Positions 1 through 8,356 of a stretch of 64,000 nt of DNA are shown here, piece after piece. This DNA comes from an uncultured Bacteroidales bacterium. Lineage in GTDB: Bacteria; Bacteroidota; Bacteroidia; Bacteroidales; Bacteroidaceae. The stretch covers positions 1-64,000 of the forward strand of contig CACXXT010000006.1 of NCBI GenBank assembly GCA_902771725.1. The letters are read 5' to 3'. A program made the position numbers and the translations under genes. The notes beneath the pieces were generated by a model. That model had not been told where the DNA came from, searched no databases, and was given only the letters and a program-made list of their open reading frames with translations. How positions within the stretch are numbered: the stretch's first letter is position 1; each line of letters starts with the position of its first letter.

Positions 1-1088
1 ACGATGAAGTTCGTGGAATTCTCCAGTCCGAAGAAGCTGTAGATCCAATTGCTCTTGAGGTCATCCTGATTGTACTGGATGGCAAACATGATCTCAGTGC
101 CGGAGGATTCGTAGCTGCGGTGGAAGTTGTAGTCGTAGCTGTCCACCTGGGGGTGCAGGTCTTCCTGGTTGTAGTCCTGGCGCATCTCTTCGTTGGAAAT
201 CAGCAGGGCGTTGGAGAGTCCGCTGCCGAAGTCTTCGCGCTTGATGCGGGTGGAACCGAAGGTGCTGGCATTCATGTTGTTGACGTCTGCCAGGTAGTCG
301 AGGGACTTCTGACCGGCCCAGATGACACTGTCGCAGTCTTGGTTGACCAGAGTCTTGTCGAAGTCACGACCCTCACGCAGGGCGCTGCGCCAGAGGTACA
401 TGTCGGCCAGCAGGGCATAGATGGCGGTGTTCGTCATCAGTCCACGGGTGTCGCGGCTGTTGTCAAAGCGGTTGCGAGCCTGACCTGCAATGGGACGTAC
501 GTCGTGGATCAGGGTGTCGAGGACTGCCAGCTGGTTCACAAAGGGGAAGTCCATGACCTCCTCGTCGGAGTTGATGACGCGTGTGCTGTAGGGGATGTCC
601 TTGAAGGAGCGGATGAGGTAGAAATAGTTGAGTGCGCGCAGGGCGGTGATTTCAGCCTTCATCTCGCGCCACTCGGTGGAGGTGAACTGGGGGTCTTTCT
701 CAAGCACCTCGGCACCATGCTGCAGCACCTTGTTGCAGTAGTTAATGGTGGTGTAGACGGCTCCCCAGTCGTAGATAGACATGGTGCTGTCGAGCTGTGC
801 AGCACGGATGTTCTGATAGGTCTCGCGGTTGCTCTGTTGGCCAGTCTGCGAGGCGATATCGTAGTTGTCGCTGCGGATGTCACCCCAGACAACGAACTTG
901 TCGATATTGGCAGCCATCTGCTTGTAGGCGGCATAACGCACGCCCTCGAGGTCGTTCTTGTCCTCCCAGAAGTCTTCTTCGACGATACGGTCCTGGGGGT
1001 AGAGGGTCAACCAGTCGGAGCAGGATGTGGCACCGAGAGCCATGAGGCCCATCAGTGCTATATTGGAAAATAACTTATATCGTTTCAT
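1..1088 (-). CDS. SusD/RagB-family outer-membrane lipoprotein (C-terminus off the window)
   Basis: Glycan- or nutrient-binding surface lipoprotein that caps a SusC porin. The gene reads leftward from the ATG at 1088 and stays open to the window edge, so about 362 codons are visible and the C-terminus is missing. The N-terminus is a lipoprotein signal (MKRYKLFSN..., lipobox region ending ATSC, then SDWLTLYPQD). The next segment, with EEDFWEDKNDLEGVRYAAYKQM and later EITALRALNYFYLIRSFKDI, is typical of SusD/RagB proteins, including the TPR-like helix that begins with ALRALNYFYL. It follows susC by 12 nt and is certainly in the same operon. The substrate cannot be read from the sequence; linkage to the glycoside hydrolases upstream suggests a glycan. 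Confidence 0.93.
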   Translation of the reverse strand, partial: MKRYKLFSNIALMGLMALGATSCSDWLTLYPQDRIVEEDFWEDKNDLEGVRYAAYKQMAANIDKFVVWGDIRSDNYDIASQTGQQSNRETYQNIRAAQLDSTMSIYDWGAVYTTINYCNKVLQHGAEVLEKDPQFTSTEWREMKAEITALRALNYFYLIRSFKDIPYSTRVINSDEEVMDFPFVNQLAVLDTLIHDVRPIAGQARNRFDNSRDTRGLMTNTAIYALLADMYLWRSALREGRDFDKTLVNQDCDSVIWAGQKSLDYLADVNNMNASTFGSTRIKREDFGSGLSNALLISNEEMRQDYNQEDLHPQVDSYDYNFHRSYESSGTEIMFAIQYNQDDLKSNWIYSFFGLENSTNFI

Positions 1089-1100
1089 ATCGGCCTTGTT

Positions 1101-4100
1101 TTAGAATCCAAGATTAATACTTGCGGTGAAGGAACGCGTACGCGGGGTACGGTTGTTGTCGGAGCTGACAGCGTAGCCGCGGGGGCTCACATCGGGGTCG
1201 ACACCGGTGTAGGAGCTCCAGCACCAGAGGTTGTTGACGGAAGCGTAGAGCTTGAGGTTGCGGATGCCTAAGGACTTCATCCACTGCTTCTTGGGATCGA
1301 AGTCATAGCTCAGCTGTACGTACTGCAGGCGGAGGTAGTCACCCTTCTCCACGTAGCGGTCGCTGGGGAGGGAGTTGTAGGTGCTGTAGCCGCCGTCGTT
1401 GTTCATGGCTCTGGGGATGACGGTCTCGTCGCCGTTCTTGCGCCAGCGCCAGGTGGTTGCAAAGCTCTGGTTGGTGTTGCCGGTCATGCTCTCGAGGTCG
1501 CGGCGTGCGAGGTTCACGATATCGTTGCCGATACGGAAGTTGAAACCGGTGACGAGCTGGAAACGCTCGTACTTCAGGGTGAAGCCGAAACCACCATTGC
1601 ACTTCGGGTTGGAGTTGCCGAGGTATACCATGTCGTAGCGGTCAATCTGGCCGTCGTTGTTGATGTCCTCGTAGATGGCGTCACCACCCTGGAACTGATA
1701 GCGGTAGCCTTCGTTGTAGCAATAGTACATAGGCATGGGATTACCCTGCTTATCGGTCAGCATATTGCCGGCAGCATCGTAGGCGATAGGACAGGAGGCT
1801 GCATCGCCGCGGCGCATGGCTGCGGCTGCGGTGTTGATGGGATTGCCGGCAGCGTCGTAACCGGTACCTACACCCCACTGGATGCCGCGATCCTGAGCCT
1901 GGCGCCAGCTGATGCCGTTCTGGTCGACTTCAGCGTAGCCGTAGGAATTGATGGAGGCGGTGGTGAAGCCGTTGTGGTCGTAGTCGTACTTGTAAACGCC
2001 CTTGAACTGAAGGCCGTAGATGGAACCCAGGGCGTTGCCAATCTGCACGCGCTGGTGGTAGTTGAGGTTGTATTTGCCATCGATGTAACCAGGCTGGTTG
2101 TTCTCGTTGCCGTTGAGGCCTTCGAGGATGAGGGCGTCCATCTGCTCTACTTCGTTGAAGTTCTGGGCGACGTTGGCACGTACCTTCATCTGGAACTTGC
2201 CCACCTTGGCGAACCATCCGCTGTGGAAGTTCAGATCCCAACCCTTGTTGCGCATGATACCTGCGTTGACCTTATCCAGCGAGCTGAAACCGTTGGCGGA
2301 TGCAATACGCATACCGTTCATGATCAGGTCGGTGGTCTTGTGGTCGTAGATGTCGAGCTCGAACTGGAGCAGGTCGTCGAACAATCCGAGGTTGAAGCCC
2401 CAGTTGATCTTGCGGGTCTTCTCCCACTGGATTTTGCGGAGAGAGAGGTTCTCAGGACGAACGACGGTGTGGCCGTTGTAGTAACCGTTCTGGCTGTACT
2501 TGTTGTACTGGTTGTAGCCGCCACCGCCGGTGTTACCGGTGACACCCCATGTGGGACGGAAGGCGAGCATGCTCAGCCAGCTGCGTGACCAGTCCATGAA
2601 CTTCTCGTCGATGATGTTCCAACGGGCACCCACAAATGGGAAGTAGCCGAACTTGTTGCCGGAACCAAAGGCGGTGGAGCCGTCGGCACGGAGGCTGGCA
2701 TCGATGTTGTACTTACTCTTGTAGGAGAGGTGAACCTGTCCGAAGAAGCTGGTGTTGCGCCATTCGTTGTTCGAGGCGCCGGCAGCGTCCAGCAGAGCCA
2801 CGACGGTGGGATCCGTGATACCGTTAGGTACGTTCCAAAGGCCGGTGTTCTGGCGGCTGGAGGTACCGCTGTAGAGTTCCCAACGCAACAGGGCGCTGGC
2901 GCTGAAGTCTTCGTTCTTGAACTTGGGATAGAACTGCAGGTCGTGGCGCGTGGTGAACTCGAGGCTCTTGTACTCGCTGTTGCTCACGGCGTTGCGCTGG
3001 TTGTTACCTACGTTATTCAAGGGATAGTCACCGCCGAACTGCCATTCCATGGTGTGGAGCTCTGCGGGGATGTACTCGTCGTTGGAGGTGTTGTAGATAT
3101 TGAGCTGTACGTCGCCCTTATAGTTCAGCTGGGTGTGTTCGTCGTCCTTGCCGAGGAACTTGTACTCGATGTTGAACTGCGGGGTGAGGTTGTACTGGCG
3201 CTCCTTGTTCCAAGCCTGCATGGCGCGTGCCACGGGGTTGCCGTTCATGAACAGTCCGCGCAGCTGCCAGCTGGTATGCTGACCGTCATTGGGAATACCG
3301 CTGGCGCTGTTACCGGCGATGTTGGCAGCCATGGGCAGCATGTTGAAGTAGTTGCCTGTGGGGTTGTTTTGGGCATCGACCTCGTAGATGGCCATGTTAG
3401 GCATGGCGTTGTAGGCGCGTCCGAGAATGTCGTTGCCGTAGTTCTTGTGGTTGGTGGTGAAGGTCAGGTTGATGTTCGACTGGAACTTGATACGGTCACT
3501 GACCCAATAGTCGAGGGCTGTGGCGGTGGTGAAGCGGTCGAGCTTCTGGCCGATGATGGTACCCGAGGACTTGTCGTAACCAGCGCTGACGCGGAAAGTG
3601 GCTTTGTCACCACCACCGGAGAGGGTGACGTACCATTTGTGTTCCTTACCGAACTGCTCTACTGCGTCCACCCAGTCGGTGTTCCTGTTAAAGTGGTTGT
3701 AGATGTAGGGCTTCTCCGTGTTGTAGTCCAGCTCGATGATGGGACCATAGGCGGAGAGGCGAGGCTCGCGCTGCTGCGGGTTGTAGTAGGACTCTTTCAG
3801 CATCATGGTGTAGCCGTCGCCATCCAGCATCTTGTAGCCGTCGGGCTGCCAAGTGCCGTTGAAGCGGTAGCTGAAGGTGACGTTGGTGGGTCCGCGGTGA
3901 CCACGGCGGAGCTTAATTTCGATAACACCATTGGCACCACGGCTACCCCACTTGGCGGTGGAGGCATCCTTGAGGACCTCGATGCTCTCGATGTCCTCGG
4001 GGTTGACGTTCAGCAGGGTGGAGAACTGCTCCTCGTTGTCCATCTCTTCGAAATTGATGCTCTGGGCATCCTCCGGGAGCTCGAAGATGTGGTCGTTAAC

Positions 4101-4673
4101 GACAATCAGCGGCTGGGCATTACCATTAATAGTAGAGGTACCGCGCAGGCGCATGGTGGTACCTGCACCGAGGTTACCTGAGTTCTGCACAATATCCAGA
4201 CCTGCAATCTGACCCTGCAGTGCCTGGTCCACGGACTCGAAGGCCATACCTTCCATTTCGTCCATGCTGAAGGTCTGTGTGGCTCCCGCCAATTCTCGGA
4301 CTGGGATGCTCAGACCTCCCGACTGCTGTTTCTTTTTAGCCGTCTTGACGACTTCCTTCATCTGCTTGGTGTTGTCGGCGAGCGTGACTTTGAAGACGTT
4401 GCGACTGCCGATGACCTGCGACCAGGGCTTCATGCCGATGCAGGTGATGACCAGGGTGTTGTTGGGGTCTTTGATATTCAGGGTGAAGTTACCGTTGAAG
4501 TCCGTCACGGTGTGGCTGACGATACGGTTGTTCTTGTCGCGCTCTGCAACGTTGGCACCCGGAATCACGTCGATGTCGTCCGATACGGTACCCGAAATGC
4601 GTCGCTGTGCGCTTACATTGGTTGCCGTGAAGCATAGCACCCACAGCATTATCAGTTTTAAAATCTTATTCAT
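1101..4673 (-). CDS. SusC/RagA-family TonB-linked outer-membrane transporter
   Basis: A 1190-aa TonB-dependent barrel that imports the ligand captured by SusD. In order: signal peptide (residues 1-22, ending VSAQ), a carboxypeptidase-regulatory-like domain (about 24-110, GTVSDDIDVIPGANV), a TonB plug with the SusC hallmarks (SVDQALQGQIAGLDIV, MRLRGTSTINGNAQPLIVVND, ESIEVLKDASTAKWGSRGAN), and a long barrel ending in an aromatic residue (SINLGF). Length is normal for SusC. It lies 14 nt after the FAS1 lipoprotein gene and 12 nt before susD, so the three form one transcription unit. No anti-sigma or hybrid two-component regulator is visible in the window, so its control is unknown. Confidence 0.96.
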   Translation of the reverse strand: MNKILKLIMLWVLCFTATNVSAQRRISGTVSDDIDVIPGANVAERDKNNRIVSHTVTDFNGNFTLNIKDPNNTLVITCIGMKPWSQVIGSRNVFKVTLADNTKQMKEVVKTAKKKQQSGGLSIPVRELAGATQTFSMDEMEGMAFESVDQALQGQIAGLDIVQNSGNLGAGTTMRLRGTSTINGNAQPLIVVNDHIFELPEDAQSINFEEMDNEEQFSTLLNVNPEDIESIEVLKDASTAKWGSRGANGVIEIKLRRGHRGPTNVTFSYRFNGTWQPDGYKMLDGDGYTMMLKESYYNPQQREPRLSAYGPIIELDYNTEKPYIYNHFNRNTDWVDAVEQFGKEHKWYVTLSGGGDKATFRVSAGYDKSSGTIIGQKLDRFTTATALDYWVSDRIKFQSNINLTFTTNHKNYGNDILGRAYNAMPNMAIYEVDAQNNPTGNYFNMLPMAANIAGNSASGIPNDGQHTSWQLRGLFMNGNPVARAMQAWNKERQYNLTPQFNIEYKFLGKDDEHTQLNYKGDVQLNIYNTSNDEYIPAELHTMEWQFGGDYPLNNVGNNQRNAVSNSEYKSLEFTTRHDLQFYPKFKNEDFSASALLRWELYSGTSSRQNTGLWNVPNGITDPTVVALLDAAGASNNEWRNTSFFGQVHLSYKSKYNIDASLRADGSTAFGSGNKFGYFPFVGARWNIIDEKFMDWSRSWLSMLAFRPTWGVTGNTGGGGYNQYNKYSQNGYYNGHTVVRPENLSLRKIQWEKTRKINWGFNLGLFDDLLQFELDIYDHKTTDLIMNGMRIASANGFSSLDKVNAGIMRNKGWDLNFHSGWFAKVGKFQMKVRANVAQNFNEVEQMDALILEGLNGNENNQPGYIDGKYNLNYHQRVQIGNALGSIYGLQFKGVYKYDYDHNGFTTASINSYGYAEVDQNGISWRQAQDRGIQWGVGTGYDAAGNPINTAAAAMRRGDAASCPIAYDAAGNMLTDKQGNPMPMYYCYNEGYRYQFQGGDAIYEDINNDGQIDRYDMVYLGNSNPKCNGGFGFTLKYERFQLVTGFNFRIGNDIVNLARRDLESMTGNTNQSFATTWRWRKNGDETVIPRAMNNDGGYSTYNSLPSDRYVEKGDYLRLQYVQLSYDFDPKKQWMKSLGIRNLKLYASVNNLWCWSSYTGVDPDVSPRGYAVSSDNNRTPRTRSFTASINLGF

Positions 4674-4687
4674 AGTGTGTTGCTGTT

Positions 4688-7600
4688 TTATCGGACTACA
4701 ATTTTCTGACGTGAAATCTCCTCTCCGGCTTCCGTGGTGTTGACGTTGTAGGAGGTCTCCACGACGGGGTGAGCCTTAAGGTATGCTCTGCACGCGCTCT
4801 CACTGTTGAAGTCAGGATAGATGACCTCTCCGTCGCTGCCCTTGGGGAGGGAGGTGTGGTTGAGAACGCCGGGAATCTGGTGGATCACAGCGAAGCTGGA
4901 ACCGTCGATGGTGATGTTGTTCATCGTGCCCAGGTACGCGGGTGACTGTAGCTTACCGTTACGGTAGCAGATAATGTCGCGAGCCATGACGTTGTTGTTC
5001 TCGGTGACGGTCAGTTCCGGTCCACCATAGTTGTCGCGAACAATGAGCTTCGTCTCGCCACCCTGCTTGACACGCTTGCAGAGAACCTTGACGAACACGC
5101 CGAGCTCGCGGTCATAGCTGGAGGTTACGTATTCGGCTTCAGGACGCTCGCTCTTGTCGACGAAGATACTGTTGTCGAGGAAGTGTCCACGGATGAAGTT
5201 GTTCAGGAACGTGATCTTTGCTTGCAGGCGAAGGACATCCTTCTGGGTAACGAAGGTCTCTTCGAGCTTGCTCTGGGGCACGATGATGGTGTCGTTGTAG
5301 GTCGAGTCGTTGCCGTTGATGTCCTTGGCTGTGGCCTTGGTCACATAATAATATTCGGGTTCTCCGTACTGGTCCTGCCGGGTTTCCACGATGTCCTGGT
5401 ACTTGGGCAGCGAGTAGTAGTCTGCCTTGATGGTTTCCCAGGTGGGCAGGCCGTGAGCCTCAGCTTCCTCGATAGCCTCGTTGGTGGGCACGAGGATGGT
5501 GTAGCGGTAGTTGTTGAAGAACTGCACGTTCTGATCCACACCGCCGCCGTTGCCGATCTTGGAATTTGCTGACACGAAGGTGTAGAACTTCAGCAGGGCA
5601 CGGGTCTTGTTGTCACCCTTCAGCTTGGAATCTACGAGTTGGGAAATCTCCAGCATGGAGTCGCTGGGCTGGGTGAGCTCGAAGAACTTGCTGTAAATAC
5701 CCTCGTCCTCTCCTTCGCGCTTCTCCGTCAGGATGCCGTAAACGCTCCTGGAGGCCGGGATGATGGGGCCGTCGTTCAGCAGGATGGTCAGACCATTCTT
5801 CTTGTCGTATTTCTCAGCAACATTTAGCTCCAGTGTGCCGGGGTCGCCATCGGTGATGCCGTAGCGCTCGTTCTCCAGCTGGTAGCCGCCCTGTACCTTG
5901 ATGATGTTGTTGCGGTCAGACGGATCGCGGGTAACTTTGATGGCAGAACCGTTCTTGGCGATGTAGTACTGGTCGTCGGTATCATAGATGGGGTTGGTGC
6001 CGTCGTGTACGATGGTGTGGCTCTCCAGGATATCCTTGAGTCGGTTGACGACTTCCTCGTCAGCGATGGTCTCTGTACGTCCGTAGGTGTCCTCTCCGGC
6101 GTTGGTGCCCAGACTGGGATCACGCTTGCCAGTGGCGGGATTGTACTTCCAAAGGGCCTTGGTGAACGGCAGACCGGACTTGCCGCCCGTGTAGTCCAGC
6201 ACGAGCACACGGGGCTTCAGGCTGGTGAAGCTGACCGGGTCGTAGTAGTTCAGCATGGCCTTGTCGCTGGGGAGGAAGAAGGTGAACTGGGACTTCATGG
6301 CCTTCAGGTAGGCGAAGTAGTTGATGTGCATGCGGTCCTGATTTTCCACGAAACCGTTGTAGATGGCCCACTTCATAATCAGGTTCTTCTTGCTGATGTA
6401 TGCGGGAGCGGCCACAGAAGCGAAGTCGGCAGGGGAGTACACCTTATTCATTATATATACAGCACCGTTGTTGGCCAACAGGCAGGTGTCGATTTCACCG
6501 CCATCCTTGGTAAGGTGGTTGTCAAAGATACCATTGATTTCGTCCTCGTAGAAGATGTCGTCGTGAGCGTCGTCACGCAGCTTGATCATCTTGCTGGGTA
6601 CGGAACCTGTGAACGTCGGGAACATGATGACGTTCACCAGAGCCTGCATGGTTGAAAGGGGTACATCGTCGATTTTCTTGAAGAGGTTCTCGTAATCTTC
6701 ATCCTTCTCAGGAATAGTGGGCAGCTTCGTCACCTGGTCGGTGGCGTAGGTCTCGATGAGGTCCCATCCCTCCTGCCCAGGCTGGAAATATTTCCAGAGA
6801 GCAGCGTCGCTGGGCACGAACATGGCAGCCATGTCAGGACGTGGGTCGTTGGCGTCATCGTAGAATGCGTTCCATCCTGGGTCGAACTTCAGAGCCACTT
6901 CTCCGTATCCGTCCTGGAACTTGTTGCCCTTGCTGTCCCAAAGCTGTGTGGTGTGGCCCGGACCAATCTTGGCGAAGTAGTGTTTCGTGAAGATGGTATC
7001 GATGGGGTTGTTCTTGTGCAGGTCATTGTAGGCCTGGGTGACAGCCATGTTTGGGTAGGGATAGGAGAAGCGCTCCAAGATATGGCTGAAGATGCGTGTG
7101 TTGCCATTGGTACGGATGAGTTCTGCCATATTAGGACGTGGCACCAGCACACGTTCCATGACGTTCACGTATCCGTTCTCAGCCACATTGTTTTTCGAGA
7201 GCACCAAAGCATCATAGATGTGCACGTCGTCGGTGGTGCGCTTACGACCCATGAAGATGGCGAAGTCCTCATCCCTCACGCCCTGATTGGACATATGCTC
7301 TGTGGTGAAGTGCAGCATCATGTTGGCCGTGGAGTCTGTGACCATGTACATACCCTTGTTGTTGCCCTTCGGACCGTATGCAGCCCAGTAGTTGGGCTCC
7401 GGCTCGTAGGCCTTTTGTCCGACAAGCTTACCGTCGCTGTCATAGACATTTTCCACAGGGTACTCTTTGCCGTAGTTGTAGGCCATGGGCAGGTCTTGCG
7501 GTGCCACGTAGGTAATAGAGTCCGTCAGCTCCACGTCGGTGAAGCGACGCATATATTCGCCACGACGGGGAGATTCCGTTCCCTGTCCGTCGCTGCTGGC

Positions 7601-8077
7601 GAGGTTCTCCATGACGATGGCATTGTTCAGCATGCTCGTGTGGATGAGCAGTTTCTTCTGGGCCACCGTGAGGTTCTCATAGCTGGTAGCATTGTGCCAA
7701 GGATTGTAGGCGGGGAGCTTGGCGTTGTTCTTGAAGAACTCCTCCCAGGCATCGTCGCCAGCCACGAAGACAGTCTTCGAACCCGTGCGGCTCAACACCT
7801 CCGACAGGGGACGTTGCAGGTACTCACCCGTTTCCGGATCGGTGGGGTTCACGTCTTTGTCTGCGAGCAGCCTCAGATACGTGTTGAACGTGTGAGCCGT
7901 TCCATTGTCATCTGTCAGGCCTTGTTCCAAGCTTTCGTAGATGCTGGAGTTCAGCCACGACGGCTTTTCGTCGTCGTATGGGAACTTGTCCTCACATGCC
8001 CACGTAAGCCCGCAAACGGCCATCACACAAAACGCGCGCGTAGTGTGCTTGCCAAATGTGCTTAATAGGTTTTTCAT
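4688..8077 (-). CDS. Large multi-FAS1 (fasciclin) surface lipoprotein
   Basis: A 1129-aa lipoprotein predicted on the cell surface. The start at 8077 (MKNLLST...) gives a clean lipobox (VCGLTWA|C); an ATG two codons upstream at 8083 is an alternative. Four FAS1-type core strands can be seen near residues 100 (VFVAGDDAW), 418 (MFVPSDAAL), 600 (FFLPSDKAM) and 861 (ILVPTNEAI), so the protein looks like four fasciclin domains with long linkers. FAS1 domains mediate adhesion or ligand binding in other organisms. Here the gene is first in an operon with susC and susD, a position often held in Bacteroidota by accessory surface glycan-binding proteins. A role in ligand capture is inference. Confidence 0.85.
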   Translation of the reverse strand: MKNLLSTFGKHTTRAFCVMAVCGLTWACEDKFPYDDEKPSWLNSSIYESLEQGLTDDNGTAHTFNTYLRLLADKDVNPTDPETGEYLQRPLSEVLSRTGSKTVFVAGDDAWEEFFKNNAKLPAYNPWHNATSYENLTVAQKKLLIHTSMLNNAIVMENLASSDGQGTESPRRGEYMRRFTDVELTDSITYVAPQDLPMAYNYGKEYPVENVYDSDGKLVGQKAYEPEPNYWAAYGPKGNNKGMYMVTDSTANMMLHFTTEHMSNQGVRDEDFAIFMGRKRTTDDVHIYDALVLSKNNVAENGYVNVMERVLVPRPNMAELIRTNGNTRIFSHILERFSYPYPNMAVTQAYNDLHKNNPIDTIFTKHYFAKIGPGHTTQLWDSKGNKFQDGYGEVALKFDPGWNAFYDDANDPRPDMAAMFVPSDAALWKYFQPGQEGWDLIETYATDQVTKLPTIPEKDEDYENLFKKIDDVPLSTMQALVNVIMFPTFTGSVPSKMIKLRDDAHDDIFYEDEINGIFDNHLTKDGGEIDTCLLANNGAVYIMNKVYSPADFASVAAPAYISKKNLIMKWAIYNGFVENQDRMHINYFAYLKAMKSQFTFFLPSDKAMLNYYDPVSFTSLKPRVLVLDYTGGKSGLPFTKALWKYNPATGKRDPSLGTNAGEDTYGRTETIADEEVVNRLKDILESHTIVHDGTNPIYDTDDQYYIAKNGSAIKVTRDPSDRNNIIKVQGGYQLENERYGITDGDPGTLELNVAEKYDKKNGLTILLNDGPIIPASRSVYGILTEKREGEDEGIYSKFFELTQPSDSMLEISQLVDSKLKGDNKTRALLKFYTFVSANSKIGNGGGVDQNVQFFNNYRYTILVPTNEAIEEAEAHGLPTWETIKADYYSLPKYQDIVETRQDQYGEPEYYYVTKATAKDINGNDSTYNDTIIVPQSKLEETFVTQKDVLRLQAKITFLNNFIRGHFLDNSIFVDKSERPEAEYVTSSYDRELGVFVKVLCKRVKQGGETKLIVRDNYGGPELTVTENNNVMARDIICYRNGKLQSPAYLGTMNNITIDGSSFAVIHQIPGVLNHTSLPKGSDGEVIYPDFNSESACRAYLKAHPVVETSYNVNTTEAGEEISRQKIVVR

Positions 8078-8292
8078 ACACATTGAATTTGAGATTATTA
8101 AATGATTTTTTGTTGTTCCGTAAATAGGGTAAAATTAGCCTCCAAAGAGACGTAAACATTGCATTTTTACTCAAAAGAGTGCTCAAAATTAAGGCTTTTT
8201 TTAATTCGATGTATTCGCGCGCCTTCATTATTTCGCTTCAGTTAAGAATATTTAACAAATCGAGTGTTTCAAACGTTAACGCCTCATCTTAC

Positions 8293-8336
8293 AAAAAACG
8301 CCTCCCGGATCGTTGTCCGAGGGGCGATTTTTTTTG
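8293..8336. terminator. Bidirectional intrinsic terminator after the GH128 gene
   Basis: Stem CGCCTCCCGGA (8299-8309) and TCCGAGGGGCG (8316-8326) with a 6-nt loop. It is flanked by an A-run on the left and a T-run on the right, so it can stop transcription from either side; the leftward-reading GH128 gene is the obvious client. Confidence 0.75.
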
Positions 8337-8356
8337 TGAAAAGTTACAGTGGCGTA

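Noticed and set aside
2730..4181. A 483-codon frame antisense to susC
   Set aside because: Val/Leu/Gly-rich shadow of a well-recognised TonB-dependent receptor; no initiation signal or domain.
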